A program made the position numbers and the translations under genes. A model generated the notes under the pieces. The model was given only the letters and a program-made list of their open reading frames with translations, was not told the origin of the DNA and did not search any database. From Sphaerulina vaccinii (taxonomy: Eukaryota > Ascomycota > Dothideomycetes > Mycosphaerellales > Mycosphaerellaceae): 64,000 nucleotides of DNA. The stretch spans positions 1,178,001 through 1,242,000 of the forward strand of contig JAKUDP010000007.1 of the NCBI GenBank assembly GCA_022570795.1. The letters run 5' to 3'. Below are positions 19,025 to 30,100 of this stretch, piece after piece (within the stretch, counting starts at the first letter, position 1; each line of letters opens with the position of its first letter).

Positions 19025-21916
19025 CTACAGCCGCCCATGCCTAGCCTTAAAGATCGCGACCTTGTCATCATAAAACAAAATCTCCCTTAACCTCAGTCTG
19101 GCTGCATGTCTCCCGAATTCGACTCCATCAGCTTCAGAGTCTGTATCATCTTCAGCATCGTCCTCGTCGCTTTCAGTGTCGTCTTCTTCTTCTGCATCCA
19201 GATCCTCGACCTCGTCTTCGTCCTCAGCTTCCTCATCCTCGTCTTCATCGTCTTCAGCTTCAGAGCCTGCATGATCAGGATCGACAATGCCACCCCCAAA
19301 GACGCCGAGATGTGAGTCGTTCTTGCCCATTTCGTCCTTCCGCGTTTCGAGGATTTCGAAGCACTTGTTCGCGATACCCATGTAGCAGAGTTCGACCTCT
19401 GAGCGAAGGGCGACTATGTCTACAATTTGCAATGCCAACTCACGCGCATCGACATTAGGTCCAGAGACGTGATTCGCCAAGAAGGGCAGATACAGTGATC
19501 TGAGCTGCGGCACACTAGGGAGGTGTTGCAAGAAGAAATGCCAATCGCGGTAGTCGATGGCCATGCCAAGCTCGCGCAGAGCAGGCATCTTGCCACTGCA
19601 GACGAATGCGAGGATATCACGAGAAAGGATCCATCGTCTCCATCTGTTGGAATTGGTCGGGACACCATCAGCGCTCTTCTCTGAACTGTCGATGAGGATC
19701 TTCTTCAAGCTGTTGCGATGTCTCCGGAGTGGACCACGGTGGATGGCTTCCACTTGAACAGGCGAAGTGTAGCTGCGCGCTTCCTGCAAGAAGAGCACCT
19801 CGAGACTGTTTGGGGCCAATGTCTCTTTCAGAAAGCTGATCAATGCTGGCGAGACAGTATTCGTGTGCACCTTCTTGAGGTTGAGGTGATACTCCATATC
19901 CGCGTCTGCGAACGCAGGCTTGCTGCCTTTCTTGGGCGAGCTTGCTGGCGTTCGTCGAGGTGTAGGATATATTGGCGATCTGGGCGTGGGCGCGAACTGC
20001 TTGCGCAGAGTCTTCCATAGCTGTTCGTGATTTGGACAATGTAGAAGTGTCAAGGACGTCAAAGTGGTCCAATTGAAGGCCTTCTGCAATACTGGGACAG
20101 AGATTGGCACACGTTCGAGCTCTAGGCTTTCCAGTTTGAGCACATTGTCAAGCCATGGCTCCTGTAGATCGTCTAGAGAATCGAGGGTCACTGGTTCTCG
20201 CGTCGGCAATGGTGAGCTGATTCGTCGCGAGGTGGGCGCAATGGCCTGCAGTGCCGTCTCTATCGCTGGATCGCTGCCAAGCTCAGGTTCACTCTCAAGC
20301 GATGCGCTCTCCGTCGTATGTGATGGTGTGTAAGAGACGGCCGATCCTGTTTCCTCACTAGGCACTTCGGAGATGGCATCTTGTACGCTCGTGGTGTCCA
20401 CGGTCTGTGCGACACCGGGGATTTCCGTGAAGGCAGCGACAGGTGATTGAGGCATAACCGCGCTCGCTCTGCTGGAGCTTCGCCTGTTCCGTCTTCGCTG
20501 TGATAGGACAATCCTTGGCTTCCGCATGTCACACACGAACCCAGTAAGAGTCCCCATAATACCACCCAGACGCTTCTCTCCTATGGTGAGAGATCCTGCT
20601 GTAGGGTAATCAGCATCAACTTGCCGCAGTTGATCACCTTCCCACACTGTCACCCAGTCCTTGGTCATGGCATGTCTTGCAATGCCAACGCGCAGCTCCC
20701 GAAGTTTGTCCAGAGACTTGCCAATCAGCACAGCCATCTCGTCCAGATATACCAGCTCATCAATATCGAGCACGCTCAAGCTCTTCAGTGCCGTTAGGAC
20801 GGAGAAGTTGGGATGCTCTACTCGGTCGAGTGCAGCAGGGTGCATTTGAGGCACAGGAACCGGTCCTGGTATCGTGCCGTGGAACTGTGACGCGTGCATG
20901 GTGTTCATATTGATGGGTGGCGGCGGAGGTGGCATCGGATTCGCTTCGTCTGCCGGTCTCAGTGAGTTGTTGTGCCATCTTACCCATACCTTTTCCAGCT
21001 TGCATGGACTTCGCTCCGTAGCACGATCACCAAGCGAGGAGAGCGCTAACCACACGTCTCGCAGAATTCCTGTCGGCATATCCCAGATGAATGTTTCCAG
21101 CGATCGCATGCGTGCCACTGCCAGTGCCACTAATGTCCCTAGCATCTTCCCGCCCTCTTTCGTGATCAGATACTCTTGCACCCAGTCAGCCGGTCCATTG
21201 CCAAGTGAGAACTTCTTCGTGAAGTGCGCATAGTGATTGCCCCTCCTTCTTCGTATAGCCGTCTCAGTTGGCTTACCCTCGCTCTTGCTGAATCTGTTAT
21301 TCTGCGCATGCTGTTGCTGATCTGGGGCTTCGCCAAACACTTCCTCCGCCATGACCAACGTCGCCAGTCCATATGTAAGCGCATCGACTCCAGATCTGTG
21401 CTCTGACTGTGCGCTACTGTCGGGCCAAACAATGTCGAAGCGGGAGTAGATATGTGGGGTCGTCAGGTCGTGGAGAGCACTATGGCATAGTGCTAGCGAT
21501 GTGAGGTCATTCGTATGTGTGACTTCCTTAATGATGTCCTTGAGGATGTCCAGCGGTAGATCGAGCAACTTCAGCGGTTTCTTCTTGGGCTTTTCGATGG
21601 CCACAGCTTCCTTGCCCTTGCCTTTGTACAGCCGACTCGAGCGTAGACGAGGACTAGGTAAATCGGTCTCATGGCAGTCTTCGTGGAAGCGTGTGCCGAT
21701 GCTCTTGATGTCCTTGACGGCCACCTCGGGAGAAGCGCCGGCCATGGCTAGCGGTGACATGCTGCTGCTGGTCGCAGGTTTAGGGACTTGTGAAGCAGTC
21801 ACAGCAAAGTGACTCCCACCTCCGTGTCCGTGTCGGTTGTCTTCCTCATATGCCAGAGGCGTCGAGACGTCGCTGCTGGGTCCGGCGACAGCGGCAGTCG
21901 CAGGAAGAGCCTCCAT
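19025..21916 (-). CDS. large F-box/LRR-like protein with acidic tail
   Basis: A single exon of 963 aa; the start is the first ATG (21916), sixteen codons inside the longest frame. An F-box-like segment (LKLLDLPLDILKDIIKEVTHTNDLTSLALCHSALHDLTTPHIY) lies at about residues 115-160. The middle carries Pro-rich (MPPPPPPINM) and Ser/Glu-rich linkers, between leucine-rich segments such as LTALKSLSVLDIDEL. The last 100 residues include a run almost wholly of Asp/Glu/Ala (about 900-940). The C-terminus is AIFKARHGRL. The family role is substrate choice for SCF ubiquitin ligase. This length and tail are common to a Dothideomycete-type F-box group by general knowledge; the target is unknown. Confidence 0.75.
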   Translation of the reverse strand: MEALPATAAVAGPSSDVSTPLAYEEDNRHGHGGGSHFAVTASQVPKPATSSSMSPLAMAGASPEVAVKDIKSIGTRFHEDCHETDLPSPRLRSSRLYKGKGKEAVAIEKPKKKPLKLLDLPLDILKDIIKEVTHTNDLTSLALCHSALHDLTTPHIYSRFDIVWPDSSAQSEHRSGVDALTYGLATLVMAEEVFGEAPDQQQHAQNNRFSKSEGKPTETAIRRRRGNHYAHFTKKFSLGNGPADWVQEYLITKEGGKMLGTLVALAVARMRSLETFIWDMPTGILRDVWLALSSLGDRATERSPCKLEKVWVRWHNNSLRPADEANPMPPPPPPINMNTMHASQFHGTIPGPVPVPQMHPAALDRVEHPNFSVLTALKSLSVLDIDELVYLDEMAVLIGKSLDKLRELRVGIARHAMTKDWVTVWEGDQLRQVDADYPTAGSLTIGEKRLGGIMGTLTGFVCDMRKPRIVLSQRRRNRRSSSRASAVMPQSPVAAFTEIPGVAQTVDTTSVQDAISEVPSEETGSAVSYTPSHTTESASLESEPELGSDPAIETALQAIAPTSRRISSPLPTREPVTLDSLDDLQEPWLDNVLKLESLELERVPISVPVLQKAFNWTTLTSLTLLHCPNHEQLWKTLRKQFAPTPRSPIYPTPRRTPASSPKKGSKPAFADADMEYHLNLKKVHTNTVSPALISFLKETLAPNSLEVLFLQEARSYTSPVQVEAIHRGPLRRHRNSLKKILIDSSEKSADGVPTNSNRWRRWILSRDILAFVCSGKMPALRELGMAIDYRDWHFFLQHLPSVPQLRSLYLPFLANHVSGPNVDARELALQIVDIVALRSEVELCYMGIANKCFEILETRKDEMGKNDSHLGVFGGGIVDPDHAGSEAEDDEDEDEEAEDEDEVEDLDAEEEDDTESDEDDAEDDTDSEADGVEFGRHAARLRLREILFYDDKVAIFKARHGRL

Positions 21917-22573
21917 TTGCTGGGTCTGCACTCCGCAGCGAGCAAGTCCGTTGAGACCTGTCAACTTCTCCCTGCTTTACTCGATATTTCCCCGCCCACA
22001 CAGTCTCCGCCCTGCGAGTCGGCGTTGCATGTGCGCCTTCGGTTGTTGATTCCGGGAGGAGTCGTGCGGAAGTGAATGCCAGGGAGGTGAGTGATTGAAA
22101 CTGCGGCTGTAAGTGGTATTGATGCGAGAGTGGCTGGTTGCGACATGAGATGTCTGGCGTTGCGGTGTTCACAGAGACAGATCGTTCGTGACCCGGCGCG
22201 CTACCAAAGCTTAATCTTCACTTTGTACTGGTTGTCTACAAATACTTTGTGACACAACACGCTGTAGAACATCGTATGCCGTACAACACACCTCGATGAT
22301 ACAGAACAGGTCTCGGCAGATCCGTCTTGGATGTCTGACACACGTCTATCACGAAGATGATGGGCTCCAGCCATTCCCTACAACCAAGAGACTACTACTC
22401 GCCGGGACGACCAACGGTGGTTGGAACGGGCGGTCGAGCCATATCAAGACACGTTTCTGGCGTCAGAGCCTGCTCTGCTGGAGGAGACTACCATACAATG
22501 CAGGAGGCCTTGTAGTCTCACCTGCCTCTTCTTGAGGCAGTTCTGTACCAAGTTCTGTCGATGTCGCGTCCTC
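21917..22573. other. intergenic, promoter of the large F-box gene
   Basis: No gene recognised; it also contains the 3' flank of the kelch gene. Confidence 0.4.
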
Positions 22574-23951
22574 TCACGAGAACCTAATGATCCAGCCATC
22601 GCCCTCTCGCTCGCCCTTTGCGTTGAGACCGCCCCACACGACTATGCCCTTGCCATCAGGCATAACATCATATCCGAAAAACGCACGAGGACCTGGGTGG
22701 ATCTTTCCCGTGCCAACTATCATATCTCCTGGAAGTTGCACTTCGACTTCAGCCCAGCTCTGCTCACCTGAGTTGTACCCTAGCTTCTCACGAATGGCAT
22801 CCTTGATTCTGGCAGGCTTGATCGCTTCTGATATGCTGAGAGTAGGCTTCACTTCTGGTGTGCTGGAGGGAATCTGATATGTCCATGTATCGCTCCACTG
22901 CGATGGATCCTCCGTATCTTCTGGAGACATTGCTTCTGTGGTGTTTGGAGTTTGCCGAGCGCCGAAGAAATATAGCAGGTAGTTGCGGCCATAACCCGTG
23001 CTTATCGGGAGCGTTCCACCACCAATTCGAGGTCGAGGTCCTGGTGTGAGCGGATTGGTGGGAAAGGACACCGTGCTCCATGCCGTTTCTTTATCCGTGT
23101 TGACAAGGAGCGTTTCCTCGGCATTCTCGTTAGGACGTAGATGTAATGAGTGCACATCGCTGCTCATGTTATCTGAGCCTGCGATCAGATATAGCACGCC
23201 GTCCACAAGTGCTGCATTTCTCGTTGACACAGGTGCACTTGGTAGCTGCGTCCAAGTCTTGTGCGTGTACGAGAAGTGCCAAACGTCCTGCAGGGCTTCT
23301 CCATGTCGATCAACGCCTCCATACAACACTAGGTTGTTGTTGAAGTTGAACAGCCTGGCGCCACTTCTTTGCACTGGAGCTGGACCCTTCTCGGACCTGA
23401 GACTCTCCCATGCTGCCTTGCCTGTTACATACAACCAGATGATGGGCTCTTCGTCGACCAGCTTTCCAGCTTCATCGGTGCCTCCGAATACTGCCACGCA
23501 GATGTTGAAGTGTGTTGCAGCATGCTTCGTTCTAGCCTTCGGGACAGGTTGGCCTTCCACATCAGGCATCGCGGGTAAGATGGAGTACTCAGGCTCGTAT
23601 TGAGATTTCTCCTCTGATGGCTTGTCCAGAGTCACGGCATGTATATCGTTGCTTGCGAGCTTGCCAGAACCAGTCTCCCCGCCAAAGATATATGCTTTGT
23701 TCTTGACTATTGTGACTGAATGATCAGACCGTACTGCTGATGTCCTGCTAATGTCAGTATTGCATGCTGTCACGATCTTGGCTGTACGAAACGTACCTTG
23801 TTTCATCGTCTGTTGCTGTTGCGATCTGAACGAAGCTTGCTTTGAGAGGAAGCGTTGGTTTCGCTACAGCATATCCAGCTGCACCTAATTGTACTGTTGT
23901 TTCAGCTACCTCGTAGGCTATCACACCTCCAACTGCTGCTGCTTCGGCCAT
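22574..23951 (-). CDS. kelch-repeat protein
   Basis: Two exons encode 442 aa; the intron is 23749-23797 (GTACGT to TTAG). The start is the ATG at 23951. The N-terminal exon holds a small hydrophobic Ala/Val/Gly-rich stretch (AEAAAVGGVIAYEVAETTV). Kelch blades follow, marked by double glycines after hydrophobic strands: AYIFGGE, VAVFGGTD, LVLYGGVD, YLIAGSD, LYFFGAR and VVWGGLN. This suggests a six-bladed beta-propeller. Kelch propellers are protein-interaction scaffolds; in fungi they serve morphogenesis and many other roles. No F-box or BTB partner domain is visible, so the function is open. Confidence 0.82.
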
Positions 23952-24524
23952 TTTGGTTTCGAGATCTTTGTTGTTGTTCGACGTCAACACAACAGAAGTG
24001 TCAATGGCAAGGCAAGAGCGACAGGGGTATTACGTCATTTGGGCCCACCCATCATATCAACTTCACACGCGTCTTCTCTTCCATCTTCACGCGTTGATAC
24101 TCAGAAGACTATCACGTACAAGTCTCGACGGAATCGTTCGTTGCTGCTACGCGCAATCTTCATTTTGCTGGGCCCAATTGACAATTGGACTCAGTGATAG
24201 GCTCACGAAGCACCCCTCTCGAGCTCTCGATTCAACTACCATAGCAGGTCGAGGCTGCTTGTGGTGGCATAGACAATGCAAGATCATGGAGAGGACGGTA
24301 AATATCACTTCAATCGGCCCTTAATCTGCCATTGCAACGTGATGAGTGTCCACAAGGATCAGCTTTTACAAGGTGATTCGCCATCTCGGCCTCGAACGGA
24401 GACGGCACTCCGACGATACTGTTACGACCGCATCGCAGGTGGTTGGAATAGGGCAACCAGATCGTCACCCTTATCCGTCCACGCCCACGCGCGGGTATCA
24501 GGCTACTACGTTCCTATCAGACTT
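23952..24524. other. intergenic, promoter of the kelch gene
   Basis: No gene recognised between the kelch start and the flavin monooxygenase stop. Confidence 0.4.
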
Positions 24525-26361
24525 TCATGCCTGAGACGCCGCTTCTGGGTCCTTCGACGCTGTAAGATGTTGCCAAACATGCTTAACCTCAGTCACTCTC
24601 CGACAGCACTTCTGCCTCGGATCCTCGAAGACGACCTTGAACCCTTTCCACTCAGCAAGTATATCTCGACAAACCTTTTCATAAATCTCGATGCCAGCAA
24701 TGAAGTTAATATTCTCCTTCTTCTTGCCTGGAATGTTGCCGCCATTCCACCAGGAGTCCGTGAAAGGAAACAGAGTGCCTTTGTGCATATCATCGATGGC
24801 AGTCTTCCAGATCTTCTCAGCGCTTGGCCTTGCTTCTATGCTTCTGGCTCCTGCTGTTTCAAGCCTCTTGATTGTGTCTGCGATCATCTCGACTTGACAC
24901 TCGATGATGGTCGGGCCGTTCGATAGAGTGACGGGAGACTGTGGTGAGTAGACCATGAAGGCGTTGGGGAATCCAGAGATTGTGAGTCCAAGATATGATG
25001 ATATGCCATCTTTCCAGATGTCTTTCAGGTCAATGCCATGCTTGCTCTTGACGCCTAGCCTAGTGAGTGCTCCGGTATAAGAGTCGAAGCCGGTCGCGAG
25101 AATGATGGCGTCGAATTCGTGCTCTTTGCCGCTTGCGGTGACTAGACCTTTCTCAGAGAACTCTTTGAGAGGGATAGCTTTCAGGTCGTGAAGATGCACA
25201 TTCGACCGGTTCACGACTTCGTAGTAGTCTTGTTCGAGAGGATTGCGCTTCGTGGCAAAGTAGTATGGCATCTTCTCAGGTGCCATGATCTTCTGCTTCT
25301 CTGGATCAGTAAGTCGCTGGCAGACTTGCTTGCGCCAGTGTTTGTACTGTTCTTCATTGGCCGTCGAATTGAAGAAGAGATCTTTGAAACTGGTGGTCAG
25401 GAAGGTGAAGCCTCCATGGTTCCAGTTAAGATCGAAATGTGCAGAGCGCTCTGCTTCCGAAACGTCGAAAGTGCCTTTGGCGTGTTGAGCGGATGGGAAC
25501 CCTGTATACGATGCTCTGCCTGCCTTGAACAAAGCAGGGTAGAAGGCTTTGAGATTGCTCTGTTCGACATTGGTGAGCTTGCGCTGTTGCATGGGAAGGT
25601 TGTATGATGGCCTTCGCAGAAAGATAGTCAGATCGTCAGCCTCCTTTCCTATTTCTTGCGTGATCTGAACAGAAGTGGCGCCAGCTCCGATCAACCCTAT
25701 CTTCTTGCCTTTGGCGCTGAAGACCCCCGGCCAGGCTCCCGAATGGTGCAGAGCACCCTGGTACCTTTCCAGCCCAGGAAAGTCAGGCGTATGCGTACGA
25801 TGAAGTAGACCAGTAGCCAAGATCAGGTATTTGCATCTCGCGACATGGCCTTGTTCTGTCTCGATTAACCAAACATTGGGTTCCTTGTGGTACTGGGCGT
25901 TGTTTACCCTGGCGTTGAAGTAGGTATCCTTCGACAAATCCAAAGTCTTATCAATGTGTGCAACATATTTGCGAAGCTCTTCGTGTCCAGGAAAGCGTTC
26001 ACTGAATGTGAATGTCTTCCACACTTCGGGGATATTCAGTTGGTAGAACGGCATTTCTGAGTCTACACGAGCACCAGGATATCTGCTTGTGTCAGTGCGA
26101 ACATGAATTCGACACAGAAACGTGCAAGACTCACCTGTTCCAATACCACACGCCACCAAAGTCATCGCCTGCCTCGAAGCATTTGACACTCAGGCCTTGC
26201 TTTCGAAGTCGATCCATAGCACTTATCCCGGAGAGACCTGCACCGACCACGATGACATCGGCCTCGATGATCTTCTGCCCATAATTGGTGCCATTGTTGA
26301 CCTTGAACTCATGCTTCTCTGGTAAGTGGCCATTCTGTTGGTCTGCCGCTAACAGCCCCAT
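24525..26361 (-). CDS. flavin-binding monooxygenase, Baeyer-Villiger type
   Basis: Two exons encode 594 aa; the intron is 26083-26134. The start ATG is at 26361. The FAD Rossmann motif is VIVVGAGLSG (about residues 36-45). The NADPH motif is GLIGAGATS. Between them is YQGALHHSGAWP (about residue 188), a close version of the FxGxxxHxxxWP fingerprint with Tyr for Phe. A late ATGFD block (ILATGFDSYTG) is also typical. Such enzymes insert oxygen next to a ketone or oxidise soft nucleophiles. It lies directly downstream of the PKS on the same strand, separated by about 0.8 kb, and is a likely tailoring enzyme of the polyketide. Steroid/cyclohexanone monooxygenase-like annotation would also fit; the substrate is inferred. 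Confidence 0.9.
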
Positions 26362-27178
26362 GGTGGCTTCTGTGTTCGAGGGCGTTTACTGCGCAGATTG
26401 TATTGAGACGTGATGGTGGATAAGTGTGTTCGGGTTATTGATGAACAGAATACCAGCCTTGAGGTGCTGTTAGAGTCAACCTAGACAAACCTCGCTCATG
26501 GCCTTGCTGCAGCACAGGACAGTAGCAGCACCCAGTACCTGTGTGGATACAGCTCATCACGCCAATGCACGGACTCAGAACATGATGCCGTGCTTCGCGG
26601 TGCAGAGTGGTGCAAGGCGCCCAGTACTCGGTGGGTTCTGTCACTATTATGCACAGGGAAGTGTGTGTGATCGGTGGGATAAGTGTTCGGCGAATTTTGT
26701 CTTTCCCAAATAGTCTTGTGCACCCCAGGGGCCTCGATGCTTTCGCGTGGTATGCCAGGATGCCACTCCGGGTTCCTTCCTTGCTGCAGCAGGAGTTTGT
26801 TGAGCCGCTCGCAACTCAGCCTCCAATGTCTACGTTCTCGTAGTCAATCTAGCGCAATGCTGCACCTGTGCACGCATATTGACAGCAAAACTCTCGGCTT
26901 GAAACAATTGGAGAACTTGCACTTTGCACTTGATCCATTGATCTCCATGTGATCGTCACTCATAACCTTCATTGCCACGTCTATCCTTTCGAAGATGTCC
27001 CAGCAATCTCCAACGCTTTTCTATACCACCCTTCTCAACAGCTCAGTATTCTCGTTCTTGCACGAGTTATAGTTACACTTGACTACCCAGCGCATCCTGA
27101 AACTCGACAAACATCCTTCTCACACACCAGAATCGATCAGCAAATTTCTGACTATATCATGTCTCGCATCCGCTCTCT
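26362..27178. other. intergenic, promoter of the flavin monooxygenase
   Basis: Lies between the FMO start and the PKS stop. No independent gene supported. Confidence 0.4.
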
Positions 27179-30100
27179 TCACATATCGGCCGCAATGACA
27201 TCCGGTGACACTAGCTTGCTCTTCGACACAACCGTTCGTGCCAAGATTGAGATTGGAACATTGCTCATGACATCAAAGATAGATATGTCAGACTGCAACT
27301 CTCGGAAGGTCCAAGCTCGAATCTCGACAGCCGCCAGAGAGTCTACGCCATATGTAGAGATTGGCTTGCCGAGATCAATATCCTCGTCAGAGACCATCAT
27401 CAGCTTGGCAAGCTTCTGCGCGAGGGCAGTGGCGACTATCTCCGCACCTTCGGTGACAGTCTTTGCAGCAGATAGTAGTGAGATTACACCATGGCTTGCA
27501 TCGGTCGCATGGTCGGAGACTGCATCGACGTATTTGATGTGATGCCATTTGGGATCGTCAAGATAGAACGGCATTTCTCGGCCTTCAGATTGTAGCATAC
27601 CACCAGTTGTGAAACCAGTAACGAGCTGAGCTGGCATCGGCGTGCTAGAGGCTGTCTCGCCTGTGATCGCGGCTTCGACCAGCGCCAGAAATTCTGATTC
27701 GAGAAGAGGAGTGTAGCCTTGTGCAGAGAGAGAATCCAGGATCTCAGGGTGCTCGAACGCGTGACCTGCGCCGGACACTGGACCAACATCGACTGCTACA
27801 GTGTACAAGCCTTGAGCTCGACGATGATGCGCAAGGCTATCCTGGAAAGTGTTTCCAGCAGCATAGTTGCCTTGGCCACGTGTGCCCGCGACGCCTGATG
27901 ACGACGAAAGCATAACGAAGAAGTCGAGATCTTTGGGAGCATGCTGGTGAAGGTTCCACGTCCCTGGGGCCTTGGGATTGACCGAGAGTTTCCACTGATC
28001 GTAGTTCATGTTCGTGAAAGCAGAATCGGCTAAAGACATTGCTGCCTGTATGATACCACGAACCTTAGGCATCTCTGCCTGAATCTTGATAAGAGCCTCG
28101 TGAGTCTCGACTGAGTTGCCGATATCGCAGGCGTATGCCTTAGCCTTGACACCCCGGGAGGCAAGGAGCTCGAGAACCGCTTGTGCCTCAGGCTTGGATG
28201 CAGCGGAGCGGGAGATGAAGGCCAGGTTCTTCGCACCACGCGAGATGAACAGATTGCAAAGTGATCGACCAAGGCCACCGAGGCCACCACAGAGGACGTA
28301 TGTGGCGTCTGGGTCCAGAACAGCCTCGCGAACCTTTCGAGGTATGCATTTGACGATCTGTGAAGGCCCAGCTTGAAAAACAATCTTGCCCGTGTGCTTA
28401 CCACTCTGCAGGAGACGGAACCCATTCTCAACTTCATCGAAGCCCATGATTTTGATGGGGGTGACAGGCTTGCACCTGGATTTGCTGAAGAAAGCCATCG
28501 TGTCCCGGAACAACCTAGCCGCTCGTGGCATGCTGACACGTTGCATGCCGATCACGTTGACAGAGTGGAAACTGATATGCCGAAGAAATGGAGCCATCTC
28601 AAGACCAGTATTACCAGCTGAGACAAGGTCAGTAAAAGATGAAGTATGTGTTGATGAGAAGACTTACTGATATCTTTCTTGCCAAGCTCTACGAAGCGAC
28701 CAAACCATGCAAGAGCATTCCAAGACTCACGCAGAGCCTCGCCAGCAAGTGAGTTGAGGACGACATCAACGCCCTTGTTGTGGGTCATACGCTTGATACC
28801 AGCTGCAAAGGACAAGTCTCGGGAGCTGAAGATGTGATCGCCCGCAATGCCGTAGGTCTGCATGATGTGGTCTTTCTTGGCCTGAGATCCTACAGTGGCG
28901 TAGACCTCAGCTCCAATGTGTTGTGCGATCTGTATAGCTGCTTGCCCAACACCACCTGCAGCAGCGTGGATGAGAATGCTGTCCTCACTCGATAGTCTAG
29001 CTTCTTCGATGAGTGCCGAGTAAGCAGAGCAGTATACCGCAGGAATGGATGCAGCAGTCTCGAAAGTCATGTCATCAGGAATGGCCTGTATCATCATCTC
29101 GTGATTACGCACAAAGTTGCTGAACACTCCTAGGCGCCATGTAATGACACGATCGCCGACCTTGAACTTGCTCGTGGCAGCGCCAACGCGTGAGACCACA
29201 CCGGCGCACTCTACTCCAATAGCAGGCTCTTGGATCTGGTCCATTGCGACCATCACGTCCATGAAGTTCAGACCAGAGGCCTTCACTTCCAATTCGACAT
29301 CATGTGGCTGAATTGGCAAATTCCAGGTCTCGTCGTCCTTGAAGTACAAAGTGTCAAGCATGCCAGGAACCCTTACACTGAGAGTCAATGCGCGATCTTT
29401 CTGCTTGAAGTGGCCAGGCTCTGGCATCGGCTCGGCGTGAAAAGTGGCGATCAAGTCGTTCGCACCTTTGTTGACGTGAAGACGTGGAGACTGGAGGACG
29501 TCATCTCGAAGAACAAACTCTTGGTCATATTGATTGAGAGAGTGGGTATCAACGACTTTGATGATAGCATCGATGGTACACTCAAGCTCAGCCGAGGAGG
29601 GGAGATCGAGGGTCGCGAGCTTGATACCAGTATGCTCTTGACGGATGGTACGGGCCAAGCCAGTGATCAGTGCTGACTTTGGCTCGCTGCAGTCGAGAGT
29701 GCCGCCTCGGGTGACCCATGTGGTGGATGCTGACGTGAGCAGTATCTTCTGGACAGCCTCGAACTCCTGTGGACCAAGGTCAAAGAGGAGAGGTGAGTCT
29801 GTCTCGTGCAGAACGATACAGGACTTGTCGGCGAGATCCAGGCTCGTAATATCTTCGATCGTCGCAATTGTGACGGTAGCTCCCTCACAGCGCAAGGAAT
29901 CAGCAAGCTGTTCGCTGAGAGCTTGGGCAGATGGACTGCTCCAACGAAGTGGCTGCACGAGTACGATCTGCGCGGGCAAGCTTTGCATCGAGCGCTCGGA
30001 TGTTGCGACCAGGAAGGCAAACTTGGAGTCAGCGAGCCTGAAGTCGACTTCCTCAAATCCGGCATCGCGCAGAGTGTCGCTGGTCATTGCGATTGATTCT

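Noticed and set aside
19106..19315. Very hydrophobic forward ORF (Phe/Val/Leu-rich) that looks like a membrane protein
   Set aside because: It is the antisense of the acidic GAC/GAA tail of the F-box gene; complementary codons give Val/Leu/Phe automatically.
24276..24926. 216-codon forward ORF
   Set aside because: Overlaps the 3' end of the flavin monooxygenase in antisense; no motif.
26949..27542. 197-codon forward ORF
   Set aside because: Mostly antisense to the PKS ACP/KR end, with no motif and no independent support.
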